This document shows positions 1 to 10,930 of a stretch of DNA of 64,000 nucleotides, piece after piece. Each line of letters starts with the position of its first letter. Positions within the stretch are counted from its first letter, which is position 1. Under the pieces are notes generated by a model. That model did no database searches. It had not been told where the DNA came from and saw only the letters and a list, made by a program, of their open reading frames with translations. The position numbers and the translations under genes are program-made. Source of the DNA: Bolinopsis microptera (lineage: Eukaryota; Ctenophora; Tentaculata; Lobata; Bolinopsidae); NCBI RefSeq assembly GCF_026151205.1, contig NC_087074.1, positions 17,706,712 through 17,770,711 of the forward strand. Direction: 5' to 3'.

Positions 1-2640
1 TTTTGCTCTGTCACTAGCATTCTTGTAAGTATAAATATTGTACAATATGAGCGTATCACAAAGCTGTCGATAAGGACCACAATTTCAGTAGTTGCTTATA
101 CTCTCAGGCTTGCCATTGATAAGTCATAACTTTAGTATGACGTATATAATATCCTCGGTCTGTGATTCCCCGTAATGAGTGCTACTATTTGTAACCTGAG
201 TTTGTAACTTTTAGTTTGTAAATATTGTTTAGTTACTGCAGCTCATCGTAGTTTCTGTTTGGAGTCAGGTAAGCATTGTTCTGTATCTTGTACGAGCCAA
301 TGCCAGTTCTTGGTGGTATCTATTTGGTCGTTGTTAAAGATCATATGAACTTACTGAACTTGGTTAACATCGCTTTACAGTTGAGACAGGAAAATAGCCT
401 GTGTAGTTACTAGATAAACTCTTGTCTCGAAGGTGATTAACTTAAGCTACAGAATTGAGCCATTTATATCTTTGTTCTTCGTGAGATTTGCTATGTTTTA
501 TAAGTTTGATAGGTTTTAAATGTAACATTCTCTGTTATAGGTTAAATAAGATCGTGATCCGTGGAGCTCACATGTTCAAATATGCGTGGAGAAACCAATT
601 TTACCAGTCACCAGTCACCAGGGTACATGGTTAATTGTAACAATCTCGCACAGGGCGGCACCAGATGTCCCATTTGATTTTGACAGATTATTTATTAATC
701 ATTCGACATTATACTATGTTTTATATTTCAGTATTACACCTGGTTTTATAACTTTATAACAGCCAAAACATCATCTTGTAGATTTCACGACTGTGCTGCT
801 AGATCTAAAGTGACGCTTAAAACAAACTCAATGTTTTTAGTAAATTGGTCAATGCTAGCATTGAAAAATAAAATCTCCATCGTACACTGAAAACTATTTA
901 CGCCACAAACTCTTCATTTGGTGGCGAAACACTTTATTTCTAGCATTTTATTCTGTCATATCCTGAAAATTACATTTACATGTAACATGATATGCAGCAC
1001 CGTAACCATATTAATATTGAACAATCAGAATTGATCCAGTCTAACACTGCCCACCAGCTGTCTAACCTACACTACATTCAGTAATTCAGCTACACTACAC
1101 TACACTACACTACACTCAGCTACACTCAGCTACACTACACTACACCAGCTGTCTAACCTACACTACACTCAGTAATTCAGGCCGCTCTCTTTCTATATCA
1201 CTGAAGTCATACCACATTGTCCTGTTGCAATAGTGCTTTTGTAGATTGATGGATTGTTCTTTGATGCTATCCCACCATGTTTTAGTCTCTATTAGAAAGT
1301 CTATTCAGACTAAACTATTTTCTGAATATTTTCTCCAATGTTTTACAAAACATTATATATTTATGTTTACAACTAGTAAATTATGATTAGTAATTAACGC
1401 AGGAAGTTGTGGAGAAATTACTTCGTTAACTTCGACTTAAAGCTATTAAAGGAGTCCATAATCCTCAATTAATGTAATAAAACTACATTTATTAAAGATA
1501 ATGGACCCCTTGGACGGCTTAGGCCTAATTAACAGGGTATATTCTGCACGACTTCCCGGGGCTTGGCTGCATATGTTTTATTTGCTGCGAACAGAAATAA
1601 ATTAAAACACATCACACACTAAATATTCTTAATCGTTATTAATATCAATATATTTTGTTGCTATAGAAAACATTATGCCCGCTTGTTTCATCTGATCGTT
1701 CACCTTCGATTCCACAGAAACGATTATACGATTCAAATAAGCACAGCACGATCAGGAGACGATCAATATTATTAATTTTCGAAAGGTCCAAACAAATATC
1801 GTGATCGATCAACTGATTAGTCGGCTTTATTTGGAGCTAATACCGTTTAGATATTCATGGATCTGATCTTAATTTCCGAGCATTTGTCTGGTCATTTTTC
1901 CACACCACCGAGTATTAACACGTACACGTGTTTCTCATCTTGTAAAATGACATTATAACGATGTGTAGGTGTGGCTAATTTTGGAAAAAAATACTGAGCC
2001 GAATGGCACATATATATGTTTATTAGAACAAGTTTCAGAACACCGATGCTTTTAACCACATGTTTAATTCTTTAATTGACCAAAATAGGCAAGAATATTA
2101 ACATATCGATGCCAATTATGAAAAAAGCTCTCGTATTCGCAGAAAAGATTCCAATTAGAATTTCCTGGAGTTGTGTAAGCCTGAAACAGGCTGATGAGCT
2201 GAATACACAGTCACGTGATACCACAGCTTGGTAAGTTTGGCAGTTTGCTCAAAATACACATGGACTAATTGGTGATATCATTCCTTCATGTATTGTAGAA
2301 TTGTGTATATATCGTATATATTTGTATCATGTACTGAACATTGTTCAGTGAACACCAGTCATCATTTGATTGTTGTACTTATCTAATGTTTTGGTCTCTC
2401 TCATTGGCTGAATGTACGCACGTGCAGATTATCTTTTACTTCTTAGTTTGATTGTAAGTGATGTTCTTGTTGCAATCGTCGCCCTTTTTGCGTCAATTTT
2501 ATTGTCACCGTTTCGTCCCTATTTTTATTCAAAATCGTGTATTTACTTTTCGTCATAACATTTATTTTTATGACTGTCTTTAAAAATTTATGCTAAAAAA
2601 TTGTAATCACACAACGTAACATTGAATAAGTCTAAAGAAA
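1..2640. other. Non-coding stretch, no gene recognised
   Basis: AT-rich sequence with no convincing exon on either strand. The only local structure I see is a short TACAC/TACACTCAGC repeat at about 1089-1175. The downstream flank of the protease gene on the minus strand lies here, so part may be its 3' untranslated region. Confidence 0.5.
1089..1175. repeat. TACAC microsatellite
   Basis: Runs of CTACA repeated with CTACACTCAG variants. The block CAGCTGTCTAACCTACACTA flanks it on both sides (about 1056-1076 and 1145-1165), so it is also a small tandem duplication. Confidence 0.7.
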
Positions 2641-5600
2641 TCAAAATCTGGAGTTCCCTATAGTTACACTAAGAGCAATCAGAAGTACTGATAGAAAATT
2701 CTTCGTAGTGGCATTACTAGTACCATTGTCAGAACTAGTAGTAGTACCATTGTCAGAACTAGTACCATTGTCAGAACAATATGTGTCGTGATTTTCACTG
2801 TTTTTGTCGTCAGTGCTTGCGTCATCATTATTTGTGTCGTCGTCAATCTTGTCACCGCTACGTCTGCCGTCACAATTTATTTCATCGCTACCATCGCGAC
2901 CTGTGGTTATGCACAATTTATAGCAGCCGTTAATTAATTTGATCATATCCATAAATTTCCTCCGTCATTGCATTTTATCTATTGTGTTTTCAGCTAAATT
3001 ACCATTATTTTACTTGTTAATGGCAATGCTATATTTATTGTCACATATAACCGGCCAAAAACTCACAATAATCTGAAAATTAAATTAGATTTCTCTCTAA
3101 ATTGTAAGAGTGATAAGATTATAAGATTACCTATATAGCGAGATTCAGCCTTTGTCATGCTAGATAAGTTACACTCATTTGTATTTTGGTCAGAATTGTA
3201 ATAATTTTCACATAGAAGGCTCAAAGTCAATGGCCACTGTGCTTATTTAAAAACTTATCTTATGACTACGAGAAGTTGGCTTTATGTATGCACATTTTTA
3301 CAGAATATGTTTCATATTTTATAAGTGTTATAAAACATCTAGAATTTATTTTGACGATCCACTTTACAATTTTTACTTCGGCATTATCAAACGGGTTGCT
3401 CTTCGTAATTTAGTAGCTATTTTAGCTCTAGGTTTTTACTATTTAACCGTCTAGTCTTTACAACACTGTATAATAATGAGTTTGTATTTTATTTGTCATT
3501 AATTTAGTCTATAGTTTGACTATTTTGCTTCCTTGTAGTGTTGTGCGGTAAACTGCAGTTACCATTGACCTTCCATAATCCATACCTTCGTTTCTTAGAC
3601 CATGTCTTTACAGTATAGAATTCAGCATAATCAGATTTCACAAGACATATGTTAAAAGTTTAATGTCCACTAGCAAAACTGAATGTTGTATTTGCTATAT
3701 GATCCCAATTATTGGCCTCATTGAATCAACACCATTACATTACGAGGACAACAATTAAATACCTTGATACTGCGTTTAGTTTGTGTAACGTTCGAATTAA
3801 ATGGCAATACTTCTAATTTAACCACATCACTATATTAACTTCTTAAAACGGTAATACTAATACTTATCAGGTAAATCAGACTTACATTCTCCGAATCCGT
3901 CATCATTATTACAGACCATGAAGTCGTCAAGACAGTAATATTTGTCCTTGCAGGCAGCAAATCTGAAGGGATAGTACGTGTTGTATCAATCTTTGCCTAG
4001 TACTTAACTTTGCAAGCCTTCCACATTTGATTGGTTAAGAGCTGCTCGAGATGTCACGTGTCATCTCAAAAACTTAAATCTAATTAGTCCTAATTAAATC
4101 TAATTAGTCCTAATTAAATCTAATTAAGATTGTAAGCCTACCCTTCAGAACACTGCAGCTTTCTTGACCCTCCTCGGGTACAAGTCTGACTGTATTCCAG
4201 TGTAAACCCATCAGAATATTGTATCATTATTCCCGTGATCAAAGCCACAGTTAGGCCCTGTAAAACATTTTTTAATAAAATTAAAATCCTGTATCCTCCC
4301 AATTCTCGCCGTCAACTAATCGCTATATATTGCTTGGTTCATCAAAAAGGAGTTTTTGGGCCTTGCTCTAAAATTGGCACTAGAAATTATCACTCAATGC
4401 TCTTTAAAGAGTAAGTTGTAAGTTTAGTTGTCACACGAACCTTCCTGCTAGTTGCTGTCACGGTTTGTCCGGAGATTTCGGATTTTTTTGTAAGTTGGAG
4501 GAGCTGCCTGTCTGAAGATACACTATCACCGTCGTACACCATCAGGAAGGAGTTTTTTACCAGCTTCCCCGATTTAAAGGCTGCAATATGGTTATATGGT
4601 CTGATACTATTAAATATTAATAGCAGAAAGCATTGAAGTAGACCCTCAAGTGTTGAAGTAGAGCACAAACAATTCGTTTTTTAAACATTGCAACATGTCA
4701 AGAATATCAAACTTTACGTACTTATGGTGGTATATTTGTTGGACGAAGTCGGTAAAATTGTGATGGTCTTGAAAAGAAAATTTCGAATGTCTAGTTGGTA
4801 GGAAACCGTCTGCTTCTGATCTTCAGCGGACAGTTCGACAACGTAATCAGTAAAAGACCTAGCGAGCATCAGTGACTTTTTTAATCTATAGTTTAGCATT
4901 ACTGGTAACTCCAATTTGTAAATTGCATTGAATATCTATCTATTTCTCCGGCACAGTCTGGACGCCTTTTGATGAATCGCTTATTATCTCTTTGCTATGA
5001 ATTGTATCTAAATACTGTTCAGCTGGCTTTAAGATATCGCTAAGCCGTGGTCATTAGAATGAAGTTATGACGAAAGTTAACGTTTACTTACGCGGCCATG
5101 TTGGCAGTTATCCAGCTTTTGAAATAGCTGACGTCAGAGTTAACGTCCCAGGACTTATCCCACTTTGCGTCGTTAGGAGGTCCCCAACTGACCAGCCCCA
5201 ACTGGACCCAATCTCCGCCATTCTTTGTGAACAAAGGACCTCCTGCAAATCGATAGTGGTACTATTGATAGTGGTACTACTATTGATAGTGATACTAATA
5301 TCAATCTGGTAGAGAAGATAATTGATTAAAACCAGTACTAAGTACTAATAACTTAAGAGGTTTAACCAACCGCATTACTAAACCACAACCAGGAAAATGG
5401 ATCTGAATATGCAATAACTTACTGAACCAAGAAATACTGAATACTCATCTCTCATCACATACCTGAGTCACCGCCGGCTGCATGCTCCTTTGTCATGGGG
5501 GCCTCTCCTGAGCACATCATACCTGACAATGAGATGGGGTGAAGAGTTTTGTAATAGGCCACTGTACTGACACATAAATATATTCAAACACAGTTTTTCA

Positions 5601-6851
5601 ACACGGTAAAAGGTTTATGATTCTGATTAAAGATACGAATCACTATCAGAGCAGACTGCAGAGGCACATAGCTATTTATATTACCAGGAGTAATAAATGC
5701 AGGTGACCATGAGCTTTTGCAAATGGAGGTGGACACTACAGCGTAAGAGAGCTTCTTTAAGTTTTCAGCCACCCCTCCCGCTTCCGTGTTACCCCAGCCT
5801 GTTGGAGTGTTATTTGTGTCGTGATAATTATATCAAGATCTGAGAGTTTACACCCGGCCCCGGGGATTTAATCGTGTACAGGAAAGTGTATGTAACAAAA
5901 ACAAGGCCTGTGACCGAGTCGGGGTTCACAAGGCTCCAAAACCTCCCTCCTTCAAACCCCCGACTATTCTTACGAAATAATTTCACCTATAACCGTGATA
6001 GGGGCTCCTTCAGCATACAGCTCCTCAACATCTGATTCCTCTGGTAGTAATATTGGCTGCACTTTATTGTTGAAGGTGATATCCTCATCTGCTATCAGCA
6101 GGGCGATGTCGTTGGCAATGCTTATAGGGTTATAGTCTTCGTGCACAATTATCCCTTTTATAGCGATCTGTTTTTCAGTGCCCTCGTTCTTGTTTTGGTC
6201 TGTTTCTCCAACTATAAACTGGTGGGTATATCAACACATGATACTATCAGTAGGGCAGTTATCTACAAATCGGACTGGCGGAGTTGAAACTGAGTAAATT
6301 GTATACGCAGGACTACCTGTACGTTTACTGGATGCGTGACCCTGTTATATCCGGTTGCCATCTTATCGTTCACCACGCAATGAGCCGCTGTCAGGATTAT
6401 TCGTTTGCTCAAAATGGACCCCCCACACTGCCCGCTTTCGTAATAGGTACCATATTGGGTCACACGGAATTTCATCTCACTGAGCAGTAAAACCTGTATG
6501 AACCTGATAAATCAGCCAGTATATTGCATAACATAAGTAAGATTTTTAAAAAGGGAGCAACCTTGTGACGCAGACGGTAAGAATATCAGTATCAAACCAA
6601 GTATCTTTTTGCAATGTGCAAGCAGAATTTTAAACTACACCTTTTTTAAAATCTAGCATTATTCGACTAATATTATACTCAGTTATAATTCAGATATCAA
6701 ATTGTGACGCGAATAAGCCTACCACGAATGGAAACTCTCCATGACTGGCATCCACACCATGATATATCCTTGACGTAATATTGCTTCTGTTTTCTTCGTC
6801 TTGCGCTAGAGCCCTATCGCAGAATACTAGAACTGTCAGCACCAGTATCAT
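2641..6851 (-). CDS. Secreted trypsin-like serine protease with CUB and LDLa modules
   Basis: Eleven exons reconstruct to 1602 nt (533 aa) with all splice phases consistent: 6851-6723, 6475-6317, 6218-5987, 5798-5685, 5522-5463, 5242-5092, 4885-4722, 4580-4441, 4257-4142, 3962-3886, 2900-2641. Residues 1-16 are a hydrophobic signal peptide ending at ALAQ. The protease chain starts at RIYHG. The S1 catalytic triad is visible: His in LTAAHC, Asp in NDIALL and Ser in GGDSGG. The next region resembles a CUB domain (LMVYDGDSV, then SDGFTLEYSQ), followed by an LDLa-like module (KYYCLDDFMVCNN, then RDGSDEINC). The tail is rich in Asp, Ser, Asn and Thr and ends in a hydrophobic stretch (FLSVLLIALSVTIG), which could be a GPI-attachment or membrane signal. 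The domain order suggests an extracellular processing protease, perhaps surface-tethered. The trypsin assignment is firm; the CUB and LDLa calls are moderate. Confidence 0.85.
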
Positions 6852-8602
6852 AGTTTTATTGCAGCGCCTCTGTGAAAGTCACTGTTTCAGTATTTTATGA
6901 TACAATTTTTCCCGAAATAGTCGAAAAATTGACTTGAATCAATAATAAGTGGTCCATCATACTTGGGATCATTATTATTAATTGCGTTAGATGCTACCTT
7001 CCTCTCAATCTCACCATGAAATTCCTACTGATATAAGCGACCATTGAAAGCATATTTGATATTCTTCCAGCTCATTTGTCTGACTCAATTTCAAAAGCCA
7101 GTAATCGTCATTTAGAGTGCAACAGAAAAAAAGGTTTGCCAGTGCAATCACGTACATAAGACGTGTGAATATAAAGTTAAAGTTGACGCGTCGCCATGGT
7201 AAAAAAACGATTCACGTGCTACACTGCTACTGATATTGTGGCATGGCGCACGCGCGCGGCAAAATATAGATATTTTACTATCCAGCAGTACACAGTAGCT
7301 ACTGCCCACTATTATATTTAAGCTATTCCATCGATTGAAATAAATCACGAGAAGACATCACTAAATATATTACAATTACGTACTATTGTTCCGAATGAAG
7401 TGGTACTGAGGTGGAACCATTTTAATTAATGTCTCCTTCATCCACTAGTCATTTAGCTTTTTAGAATATTTTAATGCAGCACTGCCTTTTTTCAAACAAT
7501 CAGTTCATTGAAGTTTCGTAGTATATTGTAAATTTAAACTTCGTCAGAATTTTACCCCAATTGTGCCAAATGTACCTCAATACTACAATAGTCCGGTTTC
7601 GATCATCAACATGTTCCAAACTTCCAAAGATTATTCGATATATTTCAGTCCATCAAATGTACGATCCTTTGCTCTAAGTCTATCATTTTCTTCCTCTACA
7701 GTTCATGATACCTCGACTTTAATATGATAATTATGAGCTATCTCACTCTCTTGCCAAGTAAAAGTGATTAAAATGAGTAATATGTAAAAGGGCCGTACAA
7801 ACATGGGAGTTGTGACCCACCGTAGATGGCACCCACACTGCATGCATGATTGGATATCCTTTTGATTACCTCAGAACACCAATTAGTCCTAATTCAGTTT
7901 TGCTGTTAAAGTGTGCCTTTACTAGTTTAGCCGGCCGCTTGTTCTCAGCTGAACATACAGTCAGTACCCGCTGTCAGAACCATGCCAGATTAACATTTAA
8001 TAACAGCAAAGCTGCATTTTATTAAAGGTCGCTTTCTCTTCTATCTCAATCTGCAGCAAGATCGCTGTCACCTATGTGCAGCGATCAGTTCCCAGGTTCT
8101 TTTTCTCGAGATTACTGCAGACCATTTATAATCGTGTACTATACGCTGCTTGTAGAGCTATGTTTGTGCAGTGCATTTTATGCGATGCTATATATCTTAC
8201 ACTAGATCCAGTGTCCAGTACTGTACAGGAGGGTTCAACTCTAGGTAAATGCGAATGTTTGACAATACAAAGTCAAAATAGCACCCCTCCTTTGTTAAAC
8301 AGCAGTGTATCTGTCATTGGGGAGGCCATTAGTGTACATTTTCACATTAACTTGCTTTAGAACCCTCTACCTTTGTTACATTCCGTTAGTTTTAAAGTTG
8401 TTCGCAGCCTTTTGTACGGCTGCTTTGAAAAAATGTATCGTCACAAAATTTTAAATGGGTTAAGTTTTAGTAGCGTCTTTTTATTATTTGCTCTGGCACG
8501 TGCCATACTGTACTGATTTGGTCGATAAACACATTGACACCACAGTGGCCCCACTAACAACGTACATTTATTAGAAAATGATAACTTGATGGTGAAACAG
8601 AG
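6852..8602. other. Intergenic between protease and acidic repeat gene
   Basis: Contains the divergent 5' flanks of the protease (minus) and of the 511-aa gene (plus). A 94-codon plus-strand reading frame at 8076-8360 has no recognisable domain and may be leader or chance. A short CG-rich patch (GGCGCACGCGCGCGG) lies near 7245-7259. I see no other gene. Confidence 0.4.
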
Positions 8603-10138
8603 ATGGAAGAGATAGCAGAGCGAACAGAAGAGGCTGTTGACTCAGTCCTCCTAGGAGCTGATGACGTCACACACTCCCTTTATGACGTCACATATGATGT
8701 CGTCATAAAGACGTCCACGTTTATCGCCTCCTATCTTATCTACTTGCTTATAATGTGCATCGTGCTTGATTTCTGGGACAAGTTGAAAGAGCCTACTAAA
8801 CAGTTTCTCCGGTCAAAGATTGAGAAGTACGTGGACCAGCGGACATTGACAGAGTTCTTCAAACAATATACAGACAGACGAACTAAAGGACAGGATAGGG
8901 ACACTCCCCCTAATCAACCAGTAGTCGAGAACAAGAATAGCCTCATATTAGCTGAGACACAATCGGAAGCGCAGATTATAACAGAACAGCAAGTTGATGC
9001 ACCTGCAAGTGAAGAGTGGGATTCTGCAAGTCAGGAGAATTATGATGATCCGGTAACAGCCGCAGAAGTCAGTGAAGTTGATGATAAGGAAACAGTCGTA
9101 GAGAAAGAAGATTTTGATCAAATAGCAGCCGTAGTTGAGAAAGATGATGAAATTCAGGTAGGAAATCTTGTGGATATCGAAGATGATAGTCAAATAGCAG
9201 CTGTAGAGAAGGAAGATGAGGATCAAATATCAGCCGTAGTAGATGAAGTCCAGCTATTGGTTGATGTTGACGATCAGGTTACTGCAGTAGAAAAGGAAGA
9301 TGAGGATCAAATATCAGCCGTAGTTGAGAAGGAAGATGATGTCCAGGTATTGGTTGAAGTTGTCGACCAGGTTACTCCTGTAGGAGGGGAAGATGATCAA
9401 ATATCAGCCGTAGTAGATGATGTCCAGCTATTGGTTGATGTTGACGATCAGGTTACTGCAGTAGAAAAGGAAGATGATCAAATAGCAGCCGTAGTTGAGA
9501 AGGAAGATGATGTCCAGGTATTGGTTGAAGTTGACGACCAGGTTACTCGTGTAGGAGGGGAAGATGATCAAATATCAGCCGTAGTAGATGATGTCCAGCT
9601 ATTGGTTCAGGTTGATGTTGACGATCAGGTTACTGCAGTAGAAAAGGAAGATGATCAAATAGCAGCCGTAGTTGAGAAGGAAGATGATGTCCAGGTATTG
9701 GTTGAAGTTGACGACCAGGTTACTCCTGTAGGAGGGGAAGATGATCAAATATCAGCCGTAGTAGATGATGTCCAGCTATTGGTTGAAGTTGACGACCAGG
9801 TTACTCCTGTAGAAGGGGAAGATGATCAAATAGCAGCCGTAGTTGAGAAGGAAGATGTTGATCATATTACTGCCGTAGTTGAGAAGAAATATGATGTCCA
9901 GGAAGAAAATCTCGTGGATATCGAAGACGATAGTCAGATAGCAGCTGTAGAGAGTGAGACAGGGAGAGGGCAGGATAACTGTGAAGACATTTCTGGTGTG
10001 ATTGAAGAAGATAACCAACTTGTTAGCGGAGATAAAGATAAGCCGTTGAGCGAAGCAGAAGTTGAAATCTTTGTCCAGGATACCATCAGCAAGGCTGTTC
10101 AGCAGTACCAGTCCGAGGAACAATCTAAAGATGCTTAA
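8603..10138 (+). CDS. Single-exon acidic repeat protein with one membrane segment (unknown)
   Basis: A 511-codon uninterrupted frame, which is striking beside intron-rich neighbours. Residues about 36-58 (TSTFIASYLIYLLIMCIVLDFW) form one hydrophobic segment, followed by a basic stretch (KLKEPTKQFLRSKIEKYVDQR). From about residue 150 the chain is strongly acidic and repetitive. A composite unit of about 57 residues, built from EKEDDQIAAVVEKED, VQVLVEVDDQVTPVGGEDDQ and ISAVVDDVQLLVDVDDQV, occurs about three times with partial copies on each side (171-bp DNA period, about 9220-9860). The C-terminus is mixed sequence. A canonical AATAAA lies near 10175. I do not recognise a family. The layout suggests a tail-type membrane protein with a long acidic, extended cytosolic or lumenal domain. 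No Cys-rich or catalytic motif is visible. Confidence 0.7.
   Translation: MEEIAERTEEAVDSVLLGADDVTHSLYDVTYDVVIKTSTFIASYLIYLLIMCIVLDFWDKLKEPTKQFLRSKIEKYVDQRTLTEFFKQYTDRRTKGQDRDTPPNQPVVENKNSLILAETQSEAQIITEQQVDAPASEEWDSASQENYDDPVTAAEVSEVDDKETVVEKEDFDQIAAVVEKDDEIQVGNLVDIEDDSQIAAVEKEDEDQISAVVDEVQLLVDVDDQVTAVEKEDEDQISAVVEKEDDVQVLVEVVDQVTPVGGEDDQISAVVDDVQLLVDVDDQVTAVEKEDDQIAAVVEKEDDVQVLVEVDDQVTRVGGEDDQISAVVDDVQLLVQVDVDDQVTAVEKEDDQIAAVVEKEDDVQVLVEVDDQVTPVGGEDDQISAVVDDVQLLVEVDDQVTPVEGEDDQIAAVVEKEDVDHITAVVEKKYDVQEENLVDIEDDSQIAAVESETGRGQDNCEDISGVIEEDNQLVSGDKDKPLSEAEVEIFVQDTISKAVQQYQSEEQSKDA
9220..9860 (+). repeat. In-frame 171-bp tandem repeats in the acidic gene
   Basis: DNA units containing GATGATCAAATAGCAGCCGT and GATGATGTCCAGGTATTGGT recur at a composite spacing near 171-180 bp. 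The copies are almost identical at nucleotide level, including silent positions, so they expanded recently or are being homogenised. Confidence 0.75.
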
Positions 10139-10930
10139 TTAAGCAACATACCAGACATTGGAAAATTGACTATGAATAAATTTTTGGAGTTTTAAACTCA
10201 TTTTAAAGTTTGCTATTGTATTTTAATGGTGTAAAATTTTAACTGCGCTGTCGATTAAATGCTGTCGAAATAGCTGCACTTCTTGGGCATGATTCGAGAT
10301 TTTTCCGGATCTATCGCAAGAACTTTAAAATTTGGTGTTGGCATGTTTTATCTATGCTTCATTTGATAGACTTGGTCTTATCTTACTTTGGTTGAGATTC
10401 GATTCAAATCGTTATGTTTTATCTGATCTTGATAGTATTAACGATAATCTATGCATGAACCAATAAAACTATGAGAATAATTGCAAATGATTATAAATCA
10501 ATTTATAAAATATATATATACATACAACATATTTAGTAGTTACAGAAGTCTTAAATTGGCTACAGTGGACCGTTGGCGTACCTTTTCCTTCAACGAAAAT
10601 AAATCTTATAAATTGATGTAATTCTTCGAAGGTATCAATATTAAACGACATAAAATAATTTCCATGCCCGATGTGGCAAGATAACGTTACTGTTAGCTGT
10701 TAAATTAAAAACAACAGAAGCTTCTTCGACTGGAAAAAGTTAGTGATCCTATATTTAATCGGCATCATTCCTGTGTGACGTCTGGGTAAAAGTACACCTT
10801 TTCTAGTGCCTCTGTAATTCATCGCTACCAACTTTGATTTTGAAGGTTTCACCGTCACCAAGACGCTGTCTTATTTGAACTTAAGGAGCCTATATGATTG
10901 AACTAACATAACCTAGTTGAACTAGCGAGA
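10139..10930. other. Convergent 3' flanks, no gene seen
   Basis: Lies between the stop of the acidic repeat gene and the stop of the innexin gene. It holds the AATAAA near 10175 for the plus-strand gene. Nothing else is recognised. Confidence 0.5.

Noticed and set aside
2679-2873. Second minus-strand frame overlapping the last protease exon
   Set aside because: Shadow of the low-complexity SDNGT-coding repeat in another frame; the LDLa-continuing frame fits the splice phase.
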